The notes under the pieces were generated by a model, which made no database searches, had not been told where the DNA came from, and saw only the letters and a list, made by a program, of their open reading frames with translations. 23,357 bases of DNA from Planctomycetota bacterium (GTDB lineage Bacteria > Planctomycetota > UBA1135 > UBA2386). Numbering within the stretch: position 1 is the stretch's first letter; each line of letters begins with the position of its first letter. The DNA lies in NCBI GenBank assembly GCA_016793305.1, contig JAEUHU010000179.1, positions 1 through 23,357 on the forward strand. Direction: 5' to 3'. Made by a program: the position numbers and the translations under genes. Of the stretch, positions 15,252 through 22,172 are shown piece by piece.

Positions 15252-16349
15252 TCAGCGCAGCAACTCGCACAGCCGGTCGACGGCGACCCGTTCGGCGTCG
15301 GCGACGGCCTTCGGGGCGCGCTTCTGGAAGGCCTGGTGCTGGTCGTTGGTGTAGTCGGCGAGCACGAACTCGCCCTGGCGATCGACCACGACGACGTCGA
15401 CGAAGCCCGACTTGCCCGAGACCGCCGCGTCGACCACGACGACGTAGTCGGCGTCCACGGGGTGCTCGCGCTGCTCCTTCTGCAGCGCCTTGGCGAGGTC
15501 CCACAGCCGGCGCTGCTGGTTGCTGGTCGCAGCGACCTGCAGCTGGGCCGCACCGGCCTGCACGGCACCGACCCCGAGTTGCTGCTGCACCAGCCCGACG
15601 AGCGGCTTCGGGTCGCTCGCCTTGCCGTCCCAGACGGTCGGCTGCACGACGAACCGGGCCTTGGCGAGATCCTGCTGCAGGACGGTGCGGCGCTGCGCCA
15701 TCGCCTCGCGTTCGCGCCGCGACGGGCCACCGGCCTTCTGCTCCCAGCGCGCCGCGAACGCGCCGTTCGTGACGCTGCCAGGCGCCGCCTGCCAGGACGC
15801 GAGGGCCAGCAGTCGGTCGGCGACGAGGCGCGAGCAGCCCAGCGGATCGGGGTCGCGGCCGGCCGTGCGCCGGAACGCGGCATCGGCGGGCGTCTGGCGA
15901 TCGACCAGCACGACCGCCCCGTCGGGGTCGACGACCACGAAGCGGACCTCGGTGGGCCCCTTCTTCGGGTCGCCGAGGAACTCGGCGTAGAGCGCGTAGC
16001 GCTTCGCCATCCCGGGCCTGGCCGACGACTGCACGTGCGCCGCGAAGCGGGCCGGCACCTGCTCCCACGGCGTGTCGGCGGCGTCGAAAGAGCCCGCGGT
16101 GGCGTCGAGGTCGGCGAGGCCCTGCTGCTCGAGCACGAGGCCGAGCACATCGGCGACCTGCGCATCGGCGCGGCCGAGCACACGCACCGGCCAGAGGGTC
16201 AGCGGCGTGCGCAGTCCGCCCTGCTGGAAGGCCTGCAGCAGCGGGTTCGGCGCCTTTTCGGAGCCGGGCGCAGGATCCTGGGCCGCGCATGACGCGGCGC
16301 CGAGGGCGAGCAGGAACAAGGTCGGAAGGGAGTGCAGGGCAGGGTTCAT
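15252..16349 (-). CDS. Secreted protein made of two related alpha/beta halves
   Basis: This 365-residue exported protein of unknown function carries a signal peptide MNPALHSLPTLFLLALGAAS followed by CAAQDP; Cys21 could be a lipidation site although the lipobox (AAS-C) is weak. The two halves look alike. Residues about 54-183 and 233-363 each run: a strand with Val and Trp (LWPVRV; FVVQPTVW), a helical section ending in a long helix, a second strand pair (VRFVVVDPDGAVVLVD; VDVVVVDRQGEFVLAD), then a charged helix ending DRLLAL or DRLCELL. This suggests an internal duplication of one alpha/beta domain, perhaps like TolB-N/CsgG-type folds. A strong GGAGG lies 4-5 nt before the ATG. A palindrome lies 21-36 bp upstream of the start. 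Confidence 0.8.
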   Translation of the reverse strand: MNPALHSLPTLFLLALGAASCAAQDPAPGSEKAPNPLLQAFQQGGLRTPLTLWPVRVLGRADAQVADVLGLVLEQQGLADLDATAGSFDAADTPWEQVPARFAAHVQSSARPGMAKRYALYAEFLGDPKKGPTEVRFVVVDPDGAVVLVDRQTPADAAFRRTAGRDPDPLGCSRLVADRLLALASWQAAPGSVTNGAFAARWEQKAGGPSRREREAMAQRRTVLQQDLAKARFVVQPTVWDGKASDPKPLVGLVQQQLGVGAVQAGAAQLQVAATSNQQRRLWDLAKALQKEQREHPVDADYVVVVDAAVSGKSGFVDVVVVDRQGEFVLADYTNDQHQAFQKRAPKAVADAERVAVDRLCELLR

Positions 16350-16361
16350 GGGGCCTCCAGG
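16350..16361 (-). promoter_or_regulatory. Strong ribosome binding site of the two-half secreted protein
   Basis: CTGGAGGCCCC lies directly before the ATG at 16349. GGAGG is a perfect anti-16S match and supports this start over the much longer upstream open frame. Confidence 0.7.
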
Positions 16362-16369
16362 TTCGTTGT

Positions 16370-16385
16370 GTAAGTATTTACTTAC
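16370..16385. promoter_or_regulatory. AT-rich perfect 16-bp palindrome, probable operator
   Basis: GTAAGTA-TT-TACTTAC is a perfect inverted repeat with 7-bp arms and a 2-bp centre. It stands out as AT-rich in an otherwise GC-rich sequence and sits 21 bp upstream of the start of the secreted two-half protein, where a repressor would block transcription. Size and symmetry fit a TetR-type operator, and a TetR gene lies just beyond the same gene. A weak terminator for the thioesterase gene (stop 47 bp away) is a less likely reading. Confidence 0.55.
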
Positions 16386-16432
16386 GAAACGGCCCGAGTT
16401 CCATACGCCGTGCTCCGTAGCCTCGCGACGCC

Positions 16433-16921
16433 CTACTTGCGGTGCGCCAGCCGATGCGCCCGCCGCGCCTTCGCCTCGTCGTAGCGGCGCTTCTCCTCGG
16501 CCGACTCCGGCAGGACCGGCGGCACCGGCCGGGGGGCCCGCGACTCCGGGTCGAGCGACACGAAGGTCAGGTAGGCCGACGCGACGTGCTTGCGGTTGCC
16601 GGTCGAGCGCTCCTCCTGGAGCACCTTGACCCCCACCTCCATCGACGTTCTGCCGGCGTAGTTCACCGACCCCAGCAGGACCACGATGCCGCCGACCGGG
16701 ATCGGGTTGTGGAAGTCGATGTTGTCGACGTTCGCCGTCACCACCGGGGTGCGGGCATGCCGGCCGGCCGCCAGCGCCGCGCAGATGTCGATCCAGTGCA
16801 TCACGCGGCCGCCCATGCAGTTGCCGAGCGGATTGGCGTCGTTCGGGAACACCATCTCGGTCATCTCGACCTTGCTCTGCGAGACGGGGCGGGCGGGAAG
16901 GGTGTCTGGGTCGGCGGCCAT
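16433..16921 (-). CDS. Hot-dog fold acyl-CoA thioesterase
   Basis: This cytoplasmic 162-residue protein hydrolyses acyl-CoA thioesters (YciA/BACH-type, acyl-chain specificity not readable). The N-terminal motif FPNDANPLGNCMGGRVMHWI followed by DICAALAA carries the family's Asn30 and catalytic Asp45. NIDFHNPIPVGGIVVLLGSV gives the second hot-dog strand region, and SAYLTFVSLD the last. A charged C-terminal tail rich in Glu, Arg and Ala follows (about 140-162). The ATG at 16921 was chosen over upstream ones because it fits the usual short N-terminus; the upstream frame overlaps the divergent lipoprotein gene. The gene is divergent from the lipoprotein gene, 67 bp apart, and lies upstream of the secreted two-half protein. 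Confidence 0.92.
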   Translation of the reverse strand: MAADPDTLPARPVSQSKVEMTEMVFPNDANPLGNCMGGRVMHWIDICAALAAGRHARTPVVTANVDNIDFHNPIPVGGIVVLLGSVNYAGRTSMEVGVKVLQEERSTGNRKHVASAYLTFVSLDPESRAPRPVPPVLPESAEEKRRYDEAKARRAHRLAHRK

Positions 16922-16988
16922 CGAGGGCGGCACTGTAGGCTGGCACGGCGCGGCGCCAAGTGCGCTTGTGGCGCCCTTCTCGAAGACC

Positions 16989-17543
16989 ATGGCCAACCGA
17001 CTCCTGCCGTCGCTCTCCCTCCTCCTGCTGCTGCCCGCCTGCGCCAACTACGACTTCGCGCGCGCCCGTCTGCCCAACGGCGGCTGGGACCACCAGAAGC
17101 TGATCGCCGACCTGGAGGCCTCGGGCGAGGACGTGCTGATCGACTTCACCTGGATCCCGCTGATCTACACGAAGGCGACGACCTTCCGCACCTCGAAGCC
17201 GCACCTGCCGTCCGGCTACACGCTGCAGAGCGGCGGCGGGGTCGGGCCGCTGTTCTGCATCGGCTGGGAAGAGGAGCAGGTGATCACCGACGACGCGACC
17301 TTCGTCGAGTCCGAGGACGGGATGTGGATCGGCTGGAGCCTCGCCTACCGCGGCCGGCACAAGCGCATCGCGACGCCGTTCGGCGACCGGCTCAGCGACC
17401 GGCACCGGGTGGCGCTGCTGTTCGGCAACCGCGACGACGACGTGCTCTACATGGACGGCAAGTACACCGAGAAGGCGGAGAAGTACGTCCAGAAGATGAC
17501 CGGCGAGGCGAAGCCGACGACCCCGACCGGAACCGTGCAGTAG
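16989..17543 (+). CDS. Small lipoprotein of unknown function
   Basis: This 184-residue protein begins MANRLLPSLSLLLLLPAC, a typical lipoprotein signal with Cys18 as probable lipidation site. The mature part is not recognised. It has a Trp-rich middle (GMWIGWSLAYRGRHKRIATPFG), a Gly-rich GYTLQSGGGVGPLFCIGW stretch and a basic C-terminal helix (YTEKAEKYVQKMTG) ending in Thr/Pro. It is divergent from the thioesterase gene and convergent with the next lipoprotein gene. No ribosome binding site is visible. The envelope location is well supported; the role is unknown. Confidence 0.78.
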   Translation: MANRLLPSLSLLLLLPACANYDFARARLPNGGWDHQKLIADLEASGEDVLIDFTWIPLIYTKATTFRTSKPHLPSGYTLQSGGGVGPLFCIGWEEEQVITDDATFVESEDGMWIGWSLAYRGRHKRIATPFGDRLSDRHRVALLFGNRDDDVLYMDGKYTEKAEKYVQKMTGEAKPTTPTGTVQ

Positions 17544-17579
17544 GTTCTTCGGGTCGCCTCGCGGCCAGCTGGCACCACG

Positions 17580-17984
17580 TCAGGGCCGCCCGCTCGTTCG
17601 CCGCGCATCGGCCTCGACCGGCACCGGCCGCAGGTCGACCGAAGCCCCCGCCTCGAACAGCTCGCCGACGCCGCGCGCGAGCGACCAGACGCCGAGGTCC
17701 TCGCCGTTCTCCTGGAACGGCACCCGCCGCGCGAACCGCCCGTTCGCCGTGGCCTCGCCGAGCACGCGGCGGTGGCGGTCTTCGATCGTGTAGTAGCGCA
17801 CCGGTTCGCGCGGATCCTGGATCTCCAGCTGGCGCACGGTGCCGACCGCCTCGCCGCCGATCCAGACCTGCCAGCGCGCGAGTTCCACCACCCGCCGCGG
17901 CGCATAGTCCGGCTGCGGTGGCGGAGTCTCCTGGCACGCCGCGAACAGGGCGACGAGCACGGCGATCGCGATGGGTTTGGTCAT
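17580..17984 (-). CDS. Short lipoprotein of unknown function
   Basis: This 134-residue protein starts [19 protein letters not shown], a lipoprotein signal with Cys17 in an FAAC lipobox. The mature part is beta-rich: [20 protein letters not shown], then [19 protein letters not shown], then [20 protein letters not shown], and a short tail. Small lipoproteins with this kind of strand-rich core are common in planctomycetes, but I cannot name a family. The gene lies divergently 123 bp from kbl and convergently 36 bp from the previous lipoprotein gene. A much longer open frame in phase continues upstream antisense to kbl and is a shadow. Confidence 0.75.
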   Translation of the reverse strand: MTKPIAIAVLVALFAACQETPPPQPDYAPRRVVELARWQVWIGGEAVGTVRQLEIQDPREPVRYYTIEDRHRRVLGEATANGRFARRVPFQENGEDLGVWSLARGVGELFEAGASVDLRPVPVEADARRTSGRP

Positions 17985-18107
17985 CTGTGGCGCGGGCCGA
18001 GTTCTAGCCGCAGAATGCGTCGCCCGCCACCGACTCGCACCCTGCAGGCCCGATCGCTCGCGTCCGTTGCGAGCCCCGGCGCGCTGCGGGGGTCGAACCG
18101 CCACACC

Positions 18108-19295
18108 ATGTTCGAAAACGACCGCGCCCGCTTCCGCCAAGAACTCGACGAGATCCGCACCGCCGGCCTCTGGAAGGAGGAACGCGTCATCCAGAGCCCG
18201 CAGGGTGCATGGATCACCGTGAACGGCAAGCAGGTGCTGTGCCTGTGCGCCAACAACTACCTCGGCCTCGCCAACGACCCGGGCCTGAAGCAGGCCGCGA
18301 AGGCGATGATCGACTCGCACGGCATGGGCCTCGCGTCGGTGCGCTTCATCTGCGGCACGCAGGACGCGCACAAGACCCTCGAACAGAAGGTCAGCAGGTT
18401 CCTCGGCACCGAGGACACGATCCTCTACTCGTCGTGCTTCGACGCCAACGGCGGCCTGTTCGAGACCTTGATGGGCGAACAGGACGCGATCATCAGCGAC
18501 AGCCTGAACCACGCGTCGATCATCGACGGCATCCGCCTGAGCAAGGCGCAGCGCTTCCGCTACCAGAACGGCGACATGCAGGAGCTGGAACAGCACCTGA
18601 AGGCGTCGATGAACTGCCGTTCGCGCCTGATCGCGACCGACGGCGTGTTCTCGATGGACGGCTTCATCGCCAAGCTGCCCGACATCTGCGAACTCGCCGA
18701 CAAGTACAAGGCGATCCTGATGGTCGACGACAGCCACGCGACCGGCTTCTTCGGCCCGACCGGGCGCGGCACGCCGGAGTTCCACGGCTGCCAGAGCCGC
18801 ATCGACGTGATGACCAGCACGCTCGGCAAGGCGCTCGGCGGCGCCGCCGGCGGCTTCACCACCGGCAAGAAGGAGATCGTCGACCTGCTGCGCAACCGCA
18901 GCCGCCCGTACCTGTTCTCCAACACGCTGGCGCCGGCGATCGTCGGCTCCACCATCGCCTGCCTCGACCGCCTGAGCGCCACCACGGCGCTGCGCGACAA
19001 GCTGGCGGCGAACACGAAGTTCTTCCGCGAGGCGATGACGAAAGCCGGGTTCGCGATCGTGCCGGGCGAACACCCGATCTGCCCGATCATGCTCGGCGAC
19101 GCCAAGCTGGCGGTCGAGATGGCCGCTCGGATGTTGCAGGAAGGCGTCTACGTGATCGGCTTCTGCTTCCCGGTGGTGCCGAAGGGCAAGGCGCGCATCC
19201 GCGTGCAGATCAGCGCCGCCCACGAGATCCCGCAGCTCGAAACCGCGGTGGCCGCCTTCACGAAGGTCGGCAAGCAACTCGGTGTGATCGCGTGA
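18108..19295 (+). CDS. kbl: Glycine C-acetyltransferase (2-amino-3-ketobutyrate CoA ligase)
   Basis: A PLP enzyme that cleaves 2-amino-3-oxobutanoate with CoA to glycine and acetyl-CoA, the second step of threonine breakdown. At 395 residues it has the length of E. coli Kbl and matches it closely throughout: [64 protein letters not shown] (His135), [17 protein letters not shown] (Asp208, His210), [13 protein letters not shown] with PLP-lysine Lys241, [12 protein letters not shown], and the end [16 protein letters not shown] plus GKQLGVIA. The ATG follows a 123-bp divergent gap with no obvious Shine-Dalgarno. The stop overlaps the next start by 4 nt (GTGA). No threonine dehydrogenase gene is in the window. 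Confidence 0.97.
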   Translation: MFENDRARFRQELDEIRTAGLWKEERVIQSPQGAWITVNGKQVLCLCANNYLGLANDPGLKQAAKAMIDSHGMGLASVRFICGTQDAHKTLEQKVSRFLGTEDTILYSSCFDANGGLFETLMGEQDAIISDSLNHASIIDGIRLSKAQRFRYQNGDMQELEQHLKASMNCRSRLIATDGVFSMDGFIAKLPDICELADKYKAILMVDDSHATGFFGPTGRGTPEFHGCQSRIDVMTSTLGKALGGAAGGFTTGKKEIVDLLRNRSRPYLFSNTLAPAIVGSTIACLDRLSATTALRDKLAANTKFFREAMTKAGFAIVPGEHPICPIMLGDAKLAVEMAARMLQEGVYVIGFCFPVVPKGKARIRVQISAAHEIPQLETAVAAFTKVGKQLGVIA

Positions 19296-20194
19296 AGCTC
19301 GAACTCGACAAGCTCCGTCAGTCCGGCCGCATCTCGGCCACGGCCCTCGCCCACGGCCGCGCGATGATCGTGCCCGGGGCGCGCATCGAGGACATCCAGC
19401 GTGCCGTCGAGGCGAAGATCCGCGACCTCGGCGGCCAGCCGGCCTTCCCGGCGCAGATCTCGCGCAACCACATCGCCGCGCACTACTGCTCGCCGCCTGG
19501 CGACCCGACCACGATCCAGCCCGGCGACATCGTCAAGCTCGATTGCGGCACCCACGTCGACGGCTACGTGACCGACAACGCCACCACGGTCGACCTGCGC
19601 GACGGCGAGGGTTCGCTGCTGTGCACCGCGAGCCGCATGGCGCTCGAGAACGCGATCGCGGTGATGGGCCCGGGCGTGTCGCTGACCGAGGTCGGCCGCC
19701 AGGTCGAGACGACCATCGAGTCGATGGGCTTCAAGCCGGTGCGCAACCTGTGCGGCCACGGCGTCGCCCGCTACACGATCCACTGCGCTCCGTCGGTGCC
19801 GAACTACGCCGACAGCAAGGCCGCGAAGCTGCGGCCCAACATGACGATCGCCTGCGAGCCGTTCGCCAGCGACGGCAAGGGCATGATCGACGTCGACGGC
19901 GACCCGGAGGTGTTCATGCTGCGCCGCGAGGTGCGGCCGAAGGACAACCTGCCGGCGCCGATCCAGCAGGCGATGGCGCAGAGCGAAGGGCTGCCGTTCG
20001 CGCGGCGCGACCTCGAACGCTGGCTCGGCTCGCTGAAGGCCGGCGACGAGGCGCTGCGCACGCTGCGCAAGAAGGACCTCGTCGACGAGTACCCGCCGCT
20101 CTGCGAGCGGCGCGGCGTGCGCATCGCCCAGTTCGAGCACACGATCTTCGTCTCCGAGACCGGCATCGAGGTGATGACCCGGCTGCCGGGCTAG
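19292..20194 (+). CDS. map: Type II methionine aminopeptidase (archaeal/eukaryotic type)
   Basis: Removes the initiator Met from new proteins. The 300 residues match archaeal MetAP in length and layout. Metal ligands: Asp84 and Asp95 ([20 protein letters not shown]), His156 ([11 protein letters not shown]), Glu189 (ACEPFASDG) and Glu282 (AQFEHTIFV); His64 in HYCSPPGD is the usual extra active-site His. The type II signature is the helical insertion between strands, about residues 195-275, with [35 protein letters not shown] and AQFEHT, which bacterial type I enzymes lack. The GTG start is set by overlap: GTGA contains both this start and the kbl stop. This implies translational coupling. Type II in a bacterium is unusual; whether a type I enzyme also exists elsewhere in the genome is not visible here. 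Confidence 0.95.
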   Translation: MKLELDKLRQSGRISATALAHGRAMIVPGARIEDIQRAVEAKIRDLGGQPAFPAQISRNHIAAHYCSPPGDPTTIQPGDIVKLDCGTHVDGYVTDNATTVDLRDGEGSLLCTASRMALENAIAVMGPGVSLTEVGRQVETTIESMGFKPVRNLCGHGVARYTIHCAPSVPNYADSKAAKLRPNMTIACEPFASDGKGMIDVDGDPEVFMLRREVRPKDNLPAPIQQAMAQSEGLPFARRDLERWLGSLKAGDEALRTLRKKDLVDEYPPLCERRGVRIAQFEHTIFVSETGIEVMTRLPG

Positions 20195-20199
20195 TCGGC

Positions 20200-21345
20200 A
20201 TGCGCATCGGTCTCGACGCCCGCGAAGCGTTCCGTCCCGAGCCGCGCGGCATCGGGCTCTACGTGCGCCACCTGGTCCGCGAGTTCACGACGCTCGCCGC
20301 CGGGCACGAGTTCGTGCTCTACCACCAACTGCAGCTGCCGGAGGGCGCGTTCCCGATCCCGGCGAACATGCAGGCGCGCCACACCGACATGCGCGGCGGC
20401 CGCTTCCACACCTGGGAACGGCTGCAGATGCCGTGGCGCCTGCGGCGCGACCGGCTCGACGTCTACCACGGCACCTACAACACGCTGCCACCGCGCTGGC
20501 GGCTGTGGCCGGGCCCACCGATGGTCGTCTCGCTGCACGACCTGATCGTCACCTACTGGCCCGACGACCTGAACGACCCGTTCGTCGCCTACGCACGCGC
20601 CGTCACCCCGCGGGTGGTGCGCGACGCCGCGGTGATCCTGACGGTCAGCGAGTGGAGCCGCCGCGACCTCGTCGAGCGCACCGGCGTCGACCCGAAGAAG
20701 GTGCGGCTGTCGCTGAACGGCCTGCACCCGAAGGTGCTGGCGGGCGCTCCGGCGGGTGCCGGCGAACGCGCGCGCGCCACGTTCGCCGAAGGCCGTCCGT
20801 ACCTGTTCACGATCGGCGCACCACTCGAGCGCAAGAACACCGGCCGCCTGCTCGAGGCCTGGGCGATGGCACGGCAACGGCGCCCCGATCTGCCGCACCT
20901 GCTGGTGGTGTCCGGCCTCGGCAAGCACGTCGACCGCTTCCGCGAACGCGCGCAACGCGCCGGCGTGCTCGAGCACGTGCGCTTCCTGCCGTATTTGTCC
21001 CAGGACGACCTGATCGCGCTCTACGCCGGCGCTTCGCTGTCGGTCTACCCGAGCCTGATCGAGGGCTGGGGCATCCCGGTCTGCGAAGCACTGGCACTGG
21101 GCACCCCGGTGCTGACCAGCGACACGTCGGCCATGCCCGAAGCCGGCGGCGAGCATGCGCACTACTTCGATCCGCACCAGGTCGAGTCGATGGCAACCGA
21201 ACTCGTGCGAGCCCTGGAGGACTACGTGCCCCGTTTCCCGGCGATGCGCGACGCAGCGATCGCCCGCGCGCGAACGTTCACCTGGCAGCGCACGGCGACC
21301 GGCGTGCTCGCCGCCTACCAGGACGCGGTGGCACGGAGCCGTTGA
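20200..21345 (+). CDS. GT4-type glycosyltransferase
   Basis: This 381-residue GT-B fold enzyme transfers a sugar from an activated (usually nucleotide) donor, probably to a cell-surface glycan or lipid. N-terminal Rossmann start: MRIGLDAREAFRPEPRGIGLYVRHL with the acceptor-side Gly-rich motif GIGLYV. The middle has HGTYNTLPPR and SLHDLIVTYWP. The GT4 donor-binding half shows FTIGAPLERKNTGRLLEAW, SGLGKHVDRF and the E-x7-E motif EGWGIPVCEALALGTPVLTS with Glu288 and Glu296. It begins 5 nt after the aminopeptidase stop, so it likely belongs to the same operon as kbl and map although the functions are unrelated. No transmembrane segment is evident. The sugar and acceptor cannot be told. Confidence 0.93.
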   Translation: MRIGLDAREAFRPEPRGIGLYVRHLVREFTTLAAGHEFVLYHQLQLPEGAFPIPANMQARHTDMRGGRFHTWERLQMPWRLRRDRLDVYHGTYNTLPPRWRLWPGPPMVVSLHDLIVTYWPDDLNDPFVAYARAVTPRVVRDAAVILTVSEWSRRDLVERTGVDPKKVRLSLNGLHPKVLAGAPAGAGERARATFAEGRPYLFTIGAPLERKNTGRLLEAWAMARQRRPDLPHLLVVSGLGKHVDRFRERAQRAGVLEHVRFLPYLSQDDLIALYAGASLSVYPSLIEGWGIPVCEALALGTPVLTSDTSAMPEAGGEHAHYFDPHQVESMATELVRALEDYVPRFPAMRDAAIARARTFTWQRTATGVLAAYQDAVARSR

Positions 21346-21358
21346 GGGATCGCGCCGT

Positions 21359-21376
21359 GGTGGCCCACCGGCCACC
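21359..21376 (+). terminator. Hairpin after the glycosyltransferase gene
   Basis: GGTGGCC-CACC-GGCCACC is a perfect 7-bp stem with a 4-nt loop, 13 nt after the TGA stop of the glycosyltransferase. No T-run follows. It probably ends the kbl-map-glycosyltransferase transcript. Confidence 0.5.
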
Positions 21377-21479
21377 GAAGCCACCGCACCGGCCGCATCG
21401 TGCGGGCTCGCGTGGGGCCCGGTCGCTGTGCGCCGTAGCCAGCGCCCTTGCAACGCCCCGACGACGAACGGTGCCCATC

Positions 21480-22094
21480 ATGAAGCGACTGTTGCTGGTC
21501 CTGACTCTCCTCGCCTCCTTGCTCCCGGCCCAAGGCCGACGCGCCGAACGCGCCGGTGGCCGCGACGGCCGACCGCAGACCGAACGACGCGAAGGCCTGC
21601 CCCGGCTGGAGCAGCGCCTCGAAGCCCTGCGCGAGCGCCTGCAGCAGCTGCGCGAACTCCGGCGCGGCGGCGACACGAACGAACGCATGCGGCGCCCGGC
21701 GCCCGGCGACCGCCAGGGTGATCGCCGCGGCCAGCGCGCGCGCCAGGACCACCCGCGGCTGCGCGAACACCGGCGCAGCCGCATGGCCGAAGCCATGCGG
21801 CAGCACCGCGACGCACCGCGCGGCCAGCGCCCCGGCGACGGCCCGCGGCGAGGCCGACGCTCCGACGGCGCACGCCAGGAGGACCGCCGCGGCACGCAGC
21901 CGATGCCGCCGCAGCACGAGCGACGCGGGTTCCGGCGGCAACCGGGCCAACGAGGCGAACGGCGCGCACCGGCCGGGCGGCGCGGGGAAGGCCCGCGGCG
22001 AGGTGCCGGCGAGGGTTCGCGCCGACCGGAACAGGGCGCACCGCGCCGGGAACCGCGCCAGCAGGGCGATCCGGGCGAGCCCGCGCCGGTCTGA
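21480..22094 (+). CDS. Exported, very arginine-rich low-complexity protein
   Basis: This 204-residue protein begins with a clean signal peptide, MKRLLLVLTLLASLLPAQG. The mature part has an early helix with heptad-like Leu/Arg/Glu spacing (LPRLEQRLEALRERLQQLREL, about residues 40-61), possibly a short coiled coil, and then about 140 residues of Arg, Gly, Pro, Gln, Glu and Asp with almost no large hydrophobic residues and no Cys. I count about 55 Arg in 204 residues, i.e. over a quarter. It is likely intrinsically disordered and strongly charged, and may bind acidic polymers such as nucleic acids or surface polysaccharide, or interact in the envelope; this is inference. The frame is favoured over antisense ones by the signal peptide at its start. 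No family recognised. Confidence 0.7.
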   Translation: MKRLLLVLTLLASLLPAQGRRAERAGGRDGRPQTERREGLPRLEQRLEALRERLQQLRELRRGGDTNERMRRPAPGDRQGDRRGQRARQDHPRLREHRRSRMAEAMRQHRDAPRGQRPGDGPRRGRRSDGARQEDRRGTQPMPPQHERRGFRRQPGQRGERRAPAGRRGEGPRRGAGEGSRRPEQGAPRREPRQQGDPGEPAPV

Positions 22095-22142
22095 CATCGC
22101 AGCCGAGCGCAGTCCCGGATCGTCGGTCCGCCCGGCACGCCA

Positions 22143-22164
22143 GCGGCCACCCGAGGGTGGCCGC
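22143..22164. terminator. Perfect GC hairpin between convergent genes
   Basis: GCGGCCACCC-GA-GGGTGGCCGC is a perfect inverted repeat (10-bp arms; about 9 bp fold with a 4-nt loop). It lies between the stops of the arginine-rich protein gene (plus) and the amino acid dehydrogenase (minus), only 9 bp from the latter stop. Placement between convergent genes suggests a bidirectional terminator, though no T-run is present. Confidence 0.65.
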
Positions 22165-22172
22165 GGCTCGTC

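Noticed and set aside
16370..16385. Reading the palindrome as a terminator for the thioesterase gene
   Set aside because: AT-rich 7-bp arms with a 2-nt loop make a weak RNA hairpin and no T-run follows; operator is a better fit.
16941..16958. TGGCAC resembling a sigma-54 -24 box
   Set aside because: No matching TTGC -12 element at the required spacing; sequence continues GGCGC.
21315..22097. Open frame of 260 codons antisense to the arginine-rich protein
   Set aside because: Ala-rich mirror image of Arg codons with no signal or domain; the plus frame has the signal peptide at its start. Some doubt remains because the plus protein is low-complexity.
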